From Pelobates cultripes (Eukaryota > Chordata > Amphibia > Anura > Pelobatidae): a stretch of 64,000 bases of DNA. The stretch lies in assembly GCA_933207985.1 (NCBI GenBank), contig OW240912.1, positions 250,473,522 through 250,537,521 on the forward strand. Reading direction: 5' to 3'. Of this stretch, positions 1 to 11,865 are shown one piece after another (the stretch's first letter is position 1; each line of letters begins with the position of its first letter). The position numbers were made by a program, and so were the translations under genes. A model generated the notes under the pieces. The model saw only the letters and a list, made by a program, of their open reading frames with translations. It had not been told where the DNA came from and did not search any database.

Positions 1-721
1 AGTGTATGTGTGTGTGTATGCTGGTGTATGAATGCCAGTGTATATGCCAGTGTATGTGTGTGTATGCCAGTGTGTATGCCAGTGTATGTGTGTGTGTATG
101 CCAGTGTATGTGTGTGAATGCCAGTGTGTGTATGCCAGTGTATGTGTGTGCCAGTGTGTGTATGCCAGTGTATGTGTGTATGAATGCCAGTGTATGTGTG
201 TGTGTATGCTGGTGTATGAATGCCAGTGTATGTGTCTGAATGCCAGTGTCTGAATGCCAGTGTATGTGTATGTATGCCAGTGTGTGTATGCCATTGTATG
301 TGTGTGCCAGTGTGTATGCCGGTGTATGAATGCCAGTGTATGTGTGTATGAATGCCAGTGTATGTGTGTATGTATGTGTATGCCAGTGTATGAATGCCAG
401 TGTATGTGTGTGTGTATGCCAGTGCGTGTGTGTATGCCAGTGCGTGTGTGTATGTATGCCCATGTATGCCAGTGCATGTGTGCCAGTGTATGTGTGTGTG
501 TATGCGTGTGTGTATGTATGCCAGTGCGTGTATGCCAGTGTGTGTCTGTATGCATGCCTGTATGTATGCCTGTCGGTATGTATGTATATATCAATATGCA
601 GTATGTATATGTATGTTTGTCAGTATGTATGTCTGCTTGTATATGTGTGTGTGTCTCAGCATCTCCCTATGCATGTGTGTATGTCTGTTTCAGTATTTCT
701 ATCTGTTAGTGTGTGTGTATT
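1..721. repeat. GT-rich minisatellite, tgtatgccagtgtatgtgtg-type units
   Basis: Tandem units of about 18-24 bp alternate tgtatgccag, tgtatgtgtg and tgaatgccag, decaying rightward into tgtatgtctg/tgtttcag variants. The array is open in several frames, giving Cys/Val/Met-rich apparent ORFs up to about 150 codons; these are composition artefacts. It forms the core of the hAT-like element whose right end is at 809. Confidence 0.95.
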
Positions 722-809
722 CCTGTGGGCGGGATTTGGAGGCAGGCTTGAAGGGGGGCCCAGACCTTGAGCTGTGTTAGGGGCCCCAAAATTTCTGATG
801 GCGGCCCTG
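1..809. mobile_element. hAT-like non-autonomous element, right end only, with minisatellite core
   Basis: The block ends at 796-809 with tctgatggcggccctg, the inverse of a CAGGGCCGCCATC-type hAT terminus. Just inside, 750-790 (cagaccttgagctgtgt then ggggccccaaaa) matches, in reverse complement, 17895-17960 of this window, so it is a repeat family. Nearly all the rest is a GT-rich minisatellite. The left terminus lies before the window, so no target duplication can be tested; the expected right copy would be atcctggg at 810-817. No transposase is visible. The element interrupts an antisense LINE ORF1 fragment that continues to its right. The hAT assignment rests on the terminus only. Confidence 0.6.
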
Positions 810-1312
810 ATCCTGGGCAGTTACGTTGGTCTCCAGAGAGGTAAGCCGCGTGTTGGCCCTTTCCATGGCCTCTTTGAAGGATGTCCTGTCAGCAGCTAGG
901 ACTTGCCTGAGTACTGTAAACATTTTTGTTAGTAGGGCTGCAGTAACTGGTTCTCCTGCTGGAGATGCTTTGGTCGTGTGCCCTTAGGAGTGAGTTGTCG
1001 CTGCACCTTCCCCCAGGTCTGGATAGAAGTCCTCTGAGGAGTTGGAGTACTCCGCTTCCCCCAGCGCCATTTTCTCCCATGCGGCCTTCTGTGAATTCCT
1101 CAGGAGTTCGCCAATATCATGGCTGAAAGGGGGTTTGTCTGGCCTCGGTTTTTTGTTTTTCTTGCCCATCTTGTCTTCCCCCACCGGTAGGCAAGGTATG
1201 GGGTAGTTAGGTGCCCAATCTCCGCCGGTAGATCGGTTATATTGCTTGCTTTGGCCCGGAGCTTTACACGATGCGTCCGTCCTGGTCTGCAGCTAGCTTT
1301 GCCCCCCCAAGA
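810..1312 (-). pseudogene. L1/Tx1-type LINE: 5' UTR and start of ORF1, fragment
   Basis: On the minus strand a GC-rich leader (1312-1170) precedes an ATG at 1169. It opens a Lys/Arg-rich N-terminus beginning MGKKNKKPRPDKPPF, typical of amphibian L1/Tx1 ORF1 leaders. The frame stops at 984-986 but continues recognisably beyond (TKASPAGEPVTAALLTKMF, then a heptad-like stretch) to about 815, where the hAT-like element breaks it. ORF1 proteins of this group are RNA-binding nucleic-acid chaperones; only the disordered N-terminus and the beginning of the coiled coil are left here. There is no RRM and no ORF2. Confidence 0.6.
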
Positions 1313-2349
1313 AGGTTTTTTTTTTTAACATATATGAATGCAGATTATGCCAATGACTTATTTATTTAAATTTTTTTTATATATATTTTGTATGCTTTGC
1401 CACTTAAAGGGAAAAGCACAATAACAATTTGATCTAATTGAATTGGTTATAGTGCCTGTAGTCCGCTGGATTAAACCTGCCCAATTAGGTTTAACCATTC
1501 TGAAATGGTTTAATAATGAACAAATACTCCAGGCCCCCCACAGCCCAGCCCGTGACAGAGGTAAGGCAGAGGTTATAATATGTATTTCAGAATCATTCTG
1601 ATCTATTCAGTAATAGTAGTGCTACACCCAATTTGCAATTGATAATAAATATTAGTTGACAGAAGACTTGAACATAATCTCTAAATTGACTAATTGTAAG
1701 CAAGATGTAAGTCTGGTATTCACTGAACTATAGCTTATAACCAGCTCCTGAAAATAACCTATACTGACTGATTGTTCAAAGTTATGGATTTCAGATGGGA
1801 TGCTCTGGATGTTCTGACCTGAACATGCTTAGAATAACATGCTGACATCTTACTAAGTCTATGTATGTTATGGTAACAATTTAATAGAGCCTGATGGGCA
1901 TTTCATGGCACAGTGATACCAAAATCACTATTAAGTAACATTGTGGTGTGACTTTGCTATGGTGCCAGTTAATAAAGTGATTCATCTCTAGCACTAGTGC
2001 TCCAGAGGAAGAAATTGCGACACAGTTTGCTATTCACAGGCTCAAAGAAACCTGAAATTTTACTAATACAAATGCCGTGCCTAGTGAAATCAGGCATAAC
2101 ATCTCACTAGGCGAACTACACCAGTACAATTAACCCTTTCAGTGCTTCAACAGAGAACAGTGCATTGCACTCCTCCCAAATGCGGCAGTAAAATAAAAGC
2201 TAAAATAAGTTATACCTGCTGAGCATGTAATTTGCAAGTTCAGCATGTCATCCAATGAGCTCTTTCACTAAGAGCAGATCCATATCTCCATGTGAAAACT
2301 AGAAGAGGTCCAGTAAGTGACCTCTCCTCTACAGGCTGTAGAGTAAAAT
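1313..2349. other. AT-rich non-coding stretch
   Basis: No coding feature, terminal inverted repeat or tandem array is recognised. There are T runs at 1317-1326 and 1371-1378, otherwise unique-looking AT-rich sequence. Confidence 0.6.
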
Positions 2350-2620
2350 AATAGGGGCCCAGGAGATGTCCTGTCTTCTGGAACCCCCATTAAAAAAACA
2401 TTTGCCTCTTTAAAGGGCCCAAGAGATGCTGAGATTACTGGTCCCTTTTTGATATTTGACCCCTTTGAGGTCTCAAGAGATACCCAGTCTCCTGGACCAT
2501 ATATAATGTTATAGCACCCTTAAGGAGCCAAGAGATGTCCAATCTCGTAGACCCTGACCAATAAGATGGCTCCCATGAGGAATCCAGGAAATGCCCAGCC
2601 TTTTGGGCCTGAAGAAGTTA
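2350..2620. repeat. Degenerate minisatellite, ~50-65 bp units
   Basis: Five successive diverged units share the pattern 'cttta-ggggcc-caagagatg-ccagtct-cctggacc': see 2355-2395, 2409-2452, 2461-2508, 2517-2552 and 2570-2610. Key words are cccaggagatgtcctgtctt, gcccaagagatgctgag, tctcaagagatacccagtct, gccaagagatgtccaatct and tccaggaaatgcccagcct. A possible sixth decayed unit lies near 2665-2700 (gatgcaggagatgtctgttg). No coding role is apparent. Confidence 0.7.
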
Positions 2621-4098
2621 AACCAAATACGGATTAACTCTTTCTAATTATTTCATATGCGCTGGAAGGATGCAGGAGATGTCTGTTGGGTCTGTTGAAC
2701 TATTAAAGTTACCCCCCCCCCCCTGTGTCATTTAATCTTCCCTTTCGATATCCAGCAGTATCTCATATTTTGTAAAATAACACCCAGGTTTCTTTAGACT
2801 CTAATTTAATTTGAGCAGCACCCTTATCTCTTGTTCCTATATGTCCAGTTTGTTTTGGCACAGTTACTTGTATTTCTCTTTTACAGATTAACAGAGGGGA
2901 GAACACGTTACTACATAACTATTTACTCCATCTATGAAACAATCTAAATTTCACCAATGGTTTGCTTCCATAAATATACATTTACCCTTCAGTCTGTTTG
3001 TTCTTGGTGGTGAACATTTGCATTGTAATTTCCTATATGCAGAAATCAAATATTTATAATGCAAAACACTGGCATGAAATGCTGTAACTGAGCCCCATGC
3101 AGCTTTGCTGAAGGCTTATCTAAGCGAACAATCACACACTGTTAATACAGCAACAGTTCTGTATGATGAATGTCCATGTATACATAATGTTATTCCTCAC
3201 TGTAACTTTATCCGGTGCCATTCACTGTTTTCATACTATCATGGATCTCTGCTGTTAAATGGTAGAAAACATTTGAATGGATTAGCTGTGCTCATTACTA
3301 AGTGCAGGCATATCTACGCAGTATTATATCAGTTCACTATAAAAATAAGTATTTCTTTTTTTTTTTCTTCACTGTAAGCCTTTTTAACAAACTTTTCTGT
3401 ACACAGAAGTCATCAAATGCATAGCAGAACTAAATGGAAAATGTATTGCAAAGGCTTGTGTAGGAAAGAAATAATGGTCTTAACTAACTAAAAAAACAGG
3501 TCGTAAGTTTTTTTTTCTAAAGTGGGAACTGCCTTGAATTCACAGTGAATTTCAAAACTTGGGTTAAAATTTCCAAATAAGAGAATTTGTTCAAGTTAAC
3601 TTTGTTTGCAGTATTGCTATGTTAGCCGTAAATCTGAAATTCAATTTAAATTCCCAGTACTTTTTACTTTAATGTCCGGGTGGCATTTTACCTTTAGGGG
3701 TGAAACCATTTTATATGATTTAACACATTTGTTCCTCTGGTGTCGGAAACAGCTCCCACCCAGGCTTCCTCTATGCCCACCTTTGAATATGAGGAAGGTT
3801 TAGCTGCATGGCTGGTGATAGGCTGATGCTCTCAGCCTGGTCTCCCATTGAGATAAATACTATGGTTTAGCCCCTGATGGTAACACAGTGCCCAGACACT
3901 CCTGCCCCATGACATATTTAAAGAGCTAATGTTCTTATTGGGATGAGAGTATGTCTTTAATTTCTGTGTTGGTGCAGGAGAAGGAGCAGGTGCTGGGAAG
4001 TATTGGATATACCTTAATTGCCAAAAATAGTATGTGTTCCTCCTCCACTATATGCTCATAATAAAATAACTGAGGAATTGCTGACTGCACAGTCATGA
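2621..4098. other. Non-coding stretch
   Basis: No gene recognised. A C run lies at 2711-2722 and a T run near 3356-3366. Short open frames at 3105-3377 and 3606-3803 lack homology-like features and look random. Confidence 0.6.
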
Positions 4099-4570
4099 TT
4101 AAAGGGACACTATAGTTGCCTGAACAACTGCAGCTTAATGTAGTTGTTCAGGTGAGAACTATAGCTCCCTGCAGGCAATCTAATGTAAACACTGTATTTT
4201 CAGAGAAAATACAGTGTTTACATTAATTGATAGGAATACCTCCAGTGGCTGTCACTCAGACGGCCACCAGAGGGACTTCCTATCATGTAGGGCCCTACAA
4301 AGGCCTTGTACACGTCAGACGTATTAAAATACGTCTGACGTGTGCAGGAGAGAGAAGGCACTGTGTGCGCGGCTTCTCTCTTCTGCCTGTCAGCATGCCC
4401 GGTAGTGCGCGCAGGACTTCAGAGGGTGGCATTCGAAATGGAAGCGTCTGATTGCTCCCTGCTCGCGCCCGCCTATTTCGTCATTTTGACGAAATAGGGG
4501 TTACGGCTTCATGAGGCTCCCAGCGCTGGAACCAGGTGAGTAAAATGGGTTGGCTGGAGAGTCCCTTTAA
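4099..4570. mobile_element. T2-like MITE (TTAAAGG termini)
   Basis: It begins TTAAAGGGACACTATAG and ends GAGTCCCTTTAA, the TTAAAGG-type ends and TTAA target known for T2 MITEs of Xenopus. It is about 472 bp and very hairpin-rich: gttgttcag against ctgaacaac near 4120-4150, two arms of aaacactgtattttc at 4188-4222, cgtcagacgtatt and its inverse at 4312-4340, and cctatttcgtc/gacgaaatagg at 4472-4497. A perfect 5' splice-donor consensus, AG|GTGAGT, lies at 4534-4541 on the plus strand. No coding capacity. Confidence 0.85.
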
Positions 4571-6636
4571 GATGACCTCTAATACCCCAATTTTGCAGTA
4601 CGCAAATATACATTCCCCTGTTTGCCATGAATAGTGAAAGTTACTCTCCCAAGTAATAACTGTTTCTATTATAAAGATGGCAGTTGAAATAGCTGTCAAA
4701 TGGAAAATCCCACTGATCTAAGGCACTATACTACACTTTAACCCCTACACTATGTTAACACTATACATTAACCCCTACAGTACATTACAGCTTTCACTAC
4801 CAATAAGCCTCACTTAAAAATATCTTGTAATTTAATTATATATATATACAGATATATATTTGAGAGATTATTGTGTAAAACAATGAGCATATGAGTTTTT
4901 TTTACAAGTGTTGTATGAACACAAACTGACCTCAATGACTGAGATGTTACTCATTAAGGATTTCACTATCTTTGGCTCATTTTGGTTGCTATTAGCAGCA
5001 GCTATGTCCCTAAATGGAGTTCCATTTCTGGATGACCGTTTTAACAGTAATCAGTATCTGGTCTGCTAGTTGTCTCTCACAGTATGTGTTGACTGGGAAG
5101 TTCAGGTAACAATGCATTGTAAAGTATTTCTTATCTCTGTATAGAGCACAAAAGGAAGATAAAGAAATAGAGCTTATTCTAAAATAGAAAAAAAAATGCT
5201 TACGGGAAGTTTCTGTTAAGATTATATCAAACAAAGGTAAAGGTGTCGTGTTTTTGTAGAAATATAGGTCATCACTTGTTATGGCTAAAGTCAGAGGAAG
5301 CTTGTCAAGTTGCCACTGTGCTTGTTTACCATTTTAGAAGTAATCTTGGTTCTTAGGGTGATTGTTCCTGCTTTAGCACTTTGCCTCAGAACACCTACCT
5401 GCTTTACCTTGGTCAATCTCTCCTTTATATATAAGCAGTATATAAAGCTTATATTCCTACACTGCCTAGCAAAGAAACAGTGCTATTTTGCAATAGGTCC
5501 TGGCAAGGTAGAGCTTCAATGTTTTGATTAAGTGCATATAGGCAATAATTTCTGTCACGAGAATTGTTCATTTAAACCTCATCCACACATCGCAGCTATT
5601 GTGAGCAATTTATATGTGATGTATAAATTGTTCACAGCAGTATCCCACTTTTTACTTGCTATTTATGTTTGCAAAAGCAAATTACTCACTTTTTACTTTG
5701 AGAAATCAAGGATGTTTTTGCCCACAATGTCCCCAAATGTTTCCATGAGATATGAACGATTTTGCTTACAATGGAAATGTAGTACAAAAGTCATACATGA
5801 TTTCAGTGTTTCTGCCCAGCAAATGTGCACTACTGGGAAATCATCAAGAAAAAATGCAGTCATTGAATTTCACATCTCTGAGCAGTAGGATAGATTTTCT
5901 CGATATTTTCACATTCGATGGCATGAACAGGGCCCCACTGTTGGTTTTCCGTGCTTTTATTGTGGTGTTTTCTGTTGATGGTCATTACAAATGTCCACAG
6001 TATAGAGGCATCAAGAAAATTAAAACCTACCATATTTTACACTGCTGTTTTTGCTTAGTATACTTTGTTTTTTTCCAAACAAGCAAACAATTTGTTATGA
6101 CTGAAAAAAGAGGTACATTTCAAGTCCCCCAAAGTATCTATATTATTTTTATTAGTGTTTCATTGTGTAAACCATTGCCAACCGTAGTTGTAGACTTGCT
6201 TTATTATAATAGGAAACTGCATCCATCACACATTTCATCTCAAACAGCATACTGTATTTGGTTTGATTAAATGGTCTTTGTAAACATCATCCTTTGCCAA
6301 GCTGTAGTCGCATTACTTTTGAGCACTTTAAAGTGTGTCATGGGTGATATAATAGAACTGATTAGAATTTAACTAATGGAGACTTTTTTGTTTATGGACA
6401 TTTAGAGTTGTTAGATAAGCATATACACATTCCATGCATTTTCAACATGAATACATTTTTGGGTATGTTGTTACATATGCTTAAATAAGGTCCAGTCATT
6501 TGTTGAGGTGAAGAAAACTCCTAAATAAAAAAAAGTGTGTACTAATGACCTCAACGGTTCACACCGAGTGCAGGCACCTGCCTACTGCTCATTGCACATT
6601 GCTGGTTGGCGTGCCATATGAGAAGGTGCCTGTCCT
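4571..6636. other. Non-coding stretch
   Basis: No gene or mobile element recognised in about 2 kb. Open frames between 5310 and 6270 (up to 172 codons) have no start context, domain-like pattern or composition separating them from chance in AT-rich DNA. A small (TA)n tract occurs at 4837-4860. Confidence 0.6.
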
Positions 6637-6696
6637 CATAGGCGTGCGCAGTCTATAGCATAACGATGTTCACCATAAAGCACAAACACACACGCT

Positions 6697-6738
<42 letters not shown>

Positions 6739-7140
6739 ACACACACACACACTGTGTGGGCGCTGTGTGTGTGTGAGGGTGCTCGGTGTTTGTGAGGGTG
6801 GTGTGTGTGTAAGGGTGCTGTGTGTGTGATGTGCTGTGTGTGTATGTTTAAGGGTGCTGTGTGTGAGGGTGCTGTGTGTGTAAGGATGCTGTTAGTGTGT
6901 GTGCTGTGTGTGTGTATGTGTGCTGTGTGTGAGGGTGCTGGATGTGTGAGGGTGCTGGATGTGTGAGGGTGCTGTGTGTGTGAGGATGCTGTTTGTGTGT
7001 ATTTGTTTGGAGGGACTGTGGGGGTGGGGAGGACCATTTAGGAAATAACCGCCCTCCCTTCTTACCTTTTGTAGGGAGGGGGGACCATGCTGCTGCCATC
7101 CCTGGTGGTCCAGTGGTGAATGAACTCTAGCCTACGGGCT
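6637..7140. mobile_element. hAT-like element fragment with GT-minisatellite module
   Basis: It starts with cataggcgtgcgcag, a terminus-like motif, followed by an (AT)n tract at 6699-6734 and a GT-rich minisatellite (gggtgctgtgtgtgtga units) to about 7010. It ends with a module, ccctcccttcttacctttt ... ggtggtccagtgg (7051-7116), that recurs inside the elements at 9360, 42816 and, inverted, 60821. No matching right terminus or target duplication was found, so it is probably truncated. Confidence 0.55.
6699..7012. repeat. (AT)n microsatellite plus GT-rich minisatellite
   Basis: (AT)n of about 36 bp at 6699-6734, then CA/TG repeats grading into gagggtgctgtgtgtg units of about 15-25 bp. The Ser/Thr/His/Pro-rich antisense frame across it is a repeat artefact. 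Confidence 0.9.
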
Positions 7141-7954
7141 ATTTGGGGGTAAACCTTTCAAATAATTTATCAACAAAATAAAACTGATTTTAAAAATGTT
7201 TTCTAACAGATTGTGATCATTGGGAAAGCTTATACATATAAATTAAATTAAGGCCAAATATTAACTTAATATTAGATGTTTTTAAATATTTTCTCATCTT
7301 TCAAAAGCAATTGCACCAACTTTACAACAACTTCAATACTAAGTGAAATAGGCAACTTCTGGAAAAGCTTTCCAGGTAACTATTAGATAAACTACAAATA
7401 CATTAATGGTAAATCAACAGATTAAACCAAAACTTGCAAGTCAAGCAGAAAGAACTAACACCCATCTATTACTTACCTTCCAATAGAAACAATAACAAGT
7501 AAGTTCACTGCAGGAGGGGCTGTTACACATATAGTTGTAATACTGTTATATCTAATACTGTCAAGTGATGTGGAAGATAACATGGTCATTACTTAGTCTT
7601 TTTCCTAGAACTCAGTTTTCTTATTTCTTCCTTCAACTCAAGGATTATCACTTATCAGATGGTCAGTCACTGTTGTATATGCACATATATGTAAATGATA
7701 AAATGGACTTCGTACATATGGTTTGTGCACCTGCATGGAACAACACTGTAATATGCTCACATGTCTTTTACATAAACATCTACTACACATTAAGTGAGAA
7801 GCTGCAAAAATCTGGAAATTGACTACCACTTTAGTAGCTGCAGGACTGACTCACGAAGCTCCATGCTGCCAATGTGGCTGCCCTGATTTAATAATGGGGG
7901 GAACACAGAGAGTTACACTGAACAAGGACAGCCACATCTTCAATAACTGACTCA
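7141..7954. other. Non-coding stretch
   Basis: No gene or repeat recognised; AT-rich unique-looking sequence. Confidence 0.6.
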
Positions 7955-8477
7955 CAGTTTTAAAAATTATTCAACCCCATTGAAAATTAGGTTTATTGTC
8001 AAAATATGCTTCTAACTGTGTCTCTAAGAACATTCAGTGCCTTAGCTATCTTTTTGAATCCTGCTCCTAGTTTGTGATGGGCAATGATCTCTTCTCTTAA
8101 CTTTGTGCACCATTCTTTTGACATGCAGTCAAACTTGACAATCAACAAACCCCTAGCCAGTTCAGGTATTTAAAGGTGTTCCAGCTTAAGTAATTAATGA
8201 AGCCCTTGATTAGTTGCATCAAGCGTTCTTAAGACAACACCCATATTTGTGCAATTGTGAGGGATTCTATTCAGGTGATTGAATAATTTTGAGACTTGAG
8301 AAGTCATTATAAGTTGTATTTTCAGTAGAATTTGGGGAAAACCACTTGAAGCGTTCGCTGTATTGAGCTATTTCAATTGCTTTTGTTTGATTTGATCATT
8401 GCAAACAGCTGAAAGTCTGTAAATTTTGGCAATAAACCTGATTGTCAGTGGGGGTTGAATCATTTTGATTACAGCTG
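7955..8477. mobile_element. Tc1/mariner-type MITE
   Basis: The ends are imperfect inverted repeats of about 45 bp: cagttttaaaaattattcaa at 7955, with ggtttattg near 7988-7997, against ggggttgaatcattttgatt and acagctg at 8477. The right flank is TA, while the left flank is CA, presumably a mutated TA. At 523 bp with no transposase it is a non-autonomous, probably old copy. Confidence 0.7.
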
Positions 8478-9299
8478 TATTAGGCTGTCAAATGTTGATG
8501 TAACAATGTCAACTTGCCATGTGATCAGCTCTGCCACTCAGCGTAGCCATCAACCAGCACATCAATATTCCTGTAAGACAGGTTCTGAGGGTTTTGCAGT
8601 TGGTAACTGGAAGGTCCTCAGCTTTGCCTGAGCAAAAATGCCAGAAAGTAATTTATGTTATTATCTGATACAGTTGTAAGTAGTCTAAATAGTATAGAAT
8701 ATATCTAGATATACAAATTATAAATCCATCAAGTGATTCTTAGATTTGTTGTTTAACAGAGAGACATGTTGACTATTGACAATGATAATTGTAAGTGTCA
8801 AAATGTCTGAATATTTCTGTATATTTTTTCAAGTTGATTATCAGCTCTTAATTTAGGAATGCCTTTAAACTATTACGGGACTTTTCTTATAGTAGTTTTC
8901 AGGCAGTGCTCTTGATACCTATTGTATCTGTTTGATTCTGTCTGTGGCAGTTTTTGTTATTGTATCACTTACTCAATGTGTTCAGCATTGTATATTTTCC
9001 CATAAACTATGTTGGGAAATATTTCCCAAAATAGCTTATGGACCTGTGTGATCCTAAGCTCCAGAAGGGATACGTTTGAGGTCTTGCCAGCCCTGAAGTA
9101 GGCAACAGGCATTCAGTCTCAGAGACAGAAATTATGGGCTCTGAGTAAGGTGTGCTTAAAAAGATTTAAGCAATTGATATATGGAAGTATAATATATACT
9201 GTACCATTGGAGTTTTTTCTTTCCATACACCCACATTTGGAGACTCGATGGATGGTGGTATGCTACCATAAAGGCATTAATTACAGAGCCAGTCGTTTC
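8478..9299. other. Non-coding stretch
   Basis: No gene or element recognised. Confidence 0.55.
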
Positions 9300-9359
9300 A
9301 GGCTCTGATCCATGTGAGTGGATCCTATTATTTATTATTTCAAGCTCTATGCTCTAGAC

Positions 9360-10664
9360 CAATGGTTCCCAAACTTTTTAGGTTCAAGGCGCCCTTAATA
9401 TTTTAATATTTTTCCAAGGCGCCCTAATTTAAAAAAACTTCTAGGTTGTATATATGTACAGCGCAGCGGTAGATATGTTTGCTGTTCAAGCGCAGATCCA
9501 GAACCTCATCTTGGGAGGGGCACTGGTAGATTATTTAAAGAAACAATCCAAGCACAATAACCACTACAGCACTGTGTAGTGCTTATGGTGCCAATAGTGC
9601 CGTAGTACCCTCCTAAAGTAATAAAACTGTTAAAGAACAGTTTGACAAATTACCTGGGATCTGCCGGGATAGGGGCTGTAAAAGGAGATAGGGGCAGTAG
9701 TGTGTGTGAGGGGTGCAATATATGTGTGTGTGTGAGTGGTGGAGTGTGTGTGGGGTGCGTGTGTGAGGGGTGCAATGTGCAATGTGCGCATGTGTGAGGG
9801 GTGCAGTGTGCGCATGTGTGAGGGGGGCAGTGTGCATGTTTGTGAGGGGTGCAGTGTGTGTACGGGGTGCAGTGTGCGTGTGTCTGTATGTGGGACAGCT
9901 TGTGCATGTGTGTCAGGGGTGCAGTGTCTGTGTATGTGGGGCAGCTTGTGCGTGAGGGGTACAATGTGTTTGTTAGGGGTACAGTGTGTGTGGGGGGCAG
10001 GTTGTGGGAAGTGTACAGTTTATGTGTATGGAGGGACAATGTGTGTGTGTATGGGGGAAAATGTGTGTGTATGGGGTGAAAATGTGTGTGTATGGGGGCA
10101 CAATGTGTGTGTATGGGGGGCAATGTGTGTGTATGGAGGCAATATGTGTATCGGAGGTAATTGTGTGTATGGGGGGTAGTGTGTGTGTGGGGGGGGAGCA
10201 GTGTGGTGGTGTGGGGTCTGTGTGGGTGGGAGGGCAAATTCAATTTTGTTTCTTTTAAATAAAAATTATAATTTTCATATCTCCCTCCCTGCTTACCTTT
10301 GCCTGGGAGGGAGGACATTTTCTGCAAACCCGGGTGGTCCAGTGGGGAAGCCTTGGTGGTCCTGGAGGTGAGAGTGAGCTCCAGCAGCCTCAGGAGCTGC
10401 TAGAGTTCATTCTCACAAGATTTGAAGCATTGCCGTGGTAACCGCAGCAATGCTCTAAGCTCCTGAGAGGAGAACCCGGTGGAGATGCAAGTTAGAGCTC
10501 CCCCGGGTCCTCTCTCCCTCCCCGGCCAGCATTATACTGCTAGCGGACCGTCGTGCGAGATCTCTAATCTCCCCTCCAGTCCTGCAGAGCCAAAAGGGGA
10601 GAGGGAGGCACAGTTACCTTGCGGCTCCCATGGGGCACTGCGGCACACTATTTGGGAACCGCTG
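9360..10664. mobile_element. hAT-like element with 8-bp target duplication and GT module
   Basis: The left end caatggttcccaaac is mirrored by the right end atttgggaaccgctg, classic hAT-type termini. It is flanked by 8-bp duplications ctctagac (9352-9359) and ctcaagac (10665-10672), 7 of 8 identical. The 1.3-kb interior has no transposase: a segment matching the 42816 element from 9488 (cagatccagaacctcatctt), a GT minisatellite (9700-10205), and the shared module cttacctttgcctgggaggg ... ggtggtcc near 10285-10340. The internal resemblance may reflect a nested second element or recombination. Confidence 0.8.
9700..10205. repeat. GT-rich minisatellite
   Basis: Units such as gtgtgaggggtgcagtgtgc and gtgtgtgtatggggggcaat, about 18-30 bp, drift along the array. 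It is open in several frames on both strands (up to 225 codons), all Cys/Val/Gly- or His/Thr/Pro-rich artefacts. Confidence 0.95.
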
Positions 10665-10830
10665 CTCAAGACTGTAAGCTCATTTGAGAAGGGTCTTCTT
10701 TATCACATTGTTCCTGTAAGTTTTTGTAATTGTCTAATTTATTGATAAATATCCCCCTCATATGATATTGTAAAGTGCTACAGAATTTGTTGGAGCTATA
10801 TAAATGTCAATAATAATAATAATAAAAATA

Positions 10831-11396
10831 CCATCTACACTATGTATTTGTTTTTGTTTCCTTCTTTTATGTACTCAATATATATCCGTGACATATCATT
10901 TTATTAAGGGTAAGAACAATGGCACCTACACATTTTTAGCGTTCTACTGTATCACTTTTATTACATTTGTATTTTTTCTCCTGTGATTGATTATCAAAGA
11001 GCCTCATAGAATTATGGAGATATGCTGTACAGATTCTGTGAATAACACAGACAGCCATGTCATGCAGGTGGGCTCCCTTTCTGTGTATGAAAAGCTAACT
11101 GAATCACATCTGTTATTGCTAAATTATTTAAACACCCTTACTATGAAATAACCTGGACTTTTGTACTGTCTACCTTTGATAATCATTTTGTTTAAGTACT
11201 ATATTGTTTTTAGATATCTTAACATGCCTTGATGAATTTCACCAGATTTGTTTCTAAATATTAGCAAATCTTAAAATAGAACAATGTTTCATCGATGGTA
11301 TATGGAATCCTATTTTAAAAAAAAAAAAGAAATTCTTTGAAGGCTCTTTTTCTAAACAGTCCCAAGAAATTCAGTGATTAATACCGATGTTCCACT
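10831..11396. other. Non-coding stretch
   Basis: AT-rich; no feature recognised. Confidence 0.6.
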
Positions 11397-11399
11397 ACC

Positions 11400-11825
11400 T
11401 AAAGGGACACTATAGGCACCGAGACCACTTCATCTCATCAAACTGGTCTTGGTGCAGTGTCACTGTCCTCTTAACCCTGTCATGTGAAAGCTTAAGACTA
11501 CCTTTAATTACTGTCTTCTAGACAGCCTCTAGAGGTGCTTCCTGGTGGTTCAGATAATTCTGGAGTTTCTCAAGCATTGCATGAGGACATCCAACGTCTT
11601 TAAATCCCCATAGGAAAGCATTGAGGTGCATGAGGTTTCCCCCATCGCTGACATCGGAGGAGGCACAGATGCAGGAACTTCAGCAATTGAGAGTGGTAAG
11701 TGTTTAAAGGTTTATTAACTCTTTCAACACTGGAGAAGAGGGGGTAAGGGGGAGTGGAGGGAGCTAGAGAACATTCAGCCATGGGCAGAGGGACACTATA
11801 GCGTTAGAAATACAGTGTTCCATAA
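11400..11825. mobile_element. T2-like MITE, right end missing
   Basis: It starts taaagggacactataggcac (target TTAA degraded) and shows the usual internal hairpin, ccgagaccactt ... ctggtcttggtgc (11420-11455). Near 11790 gagggacactatagcgttag appears in the same orientation as the left end, which is the inner arm of a terminal hairpin whose outer arm is lost just before the Tc1 element. A donor-like tggtaagtg occurs at 11694-11702. Confidence 0.6.
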
Positions 11826-11865
11826 AAAAAAAGACAATTTAAAGTATCTATATGTTTACAATATA

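Larger units (their letters stand above)
9300..10830 (+). repeat. Retroposon-like repeat with (AAT)n tail, split by a hAT-like insertion
   Basis: The tail at 10730-10830, taaagtgctacagaatttg then ttggagctatataaat and (AAT)n, matches 63066-63108 (gaaatatgttggcgcttta). Upstream gactgtaagctc at 10670 matches attgtaagctc at 62960. The hAT-like insertion at 9360-10664 lies directly before actgtaagctc, so the left part of the repeat is displaced to about 9300-9359. The family is not named; it resembles the common anuran repeat ending 'gcgctatataaataa'. Confidence 0.5.

Noticed and set aside
1..780. Cys/Val/Met-rich frames at the window start
   Set aside because: Minisatellite artefacts, open in several frames.
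5532..6270. Overlapping frames of 118 and 172 codons as a host gene
   Set aside because: Different frames of the same AT-rich DNA, no domain pattern, no splice structure or homology recognised.
9630..10327. 225-codon antisense His/Thr/Pro-rich frame and forward Cys/Val/Gly frames
   Set aside because: Produced by the GT minisatellite; composition follows the repeat unit.
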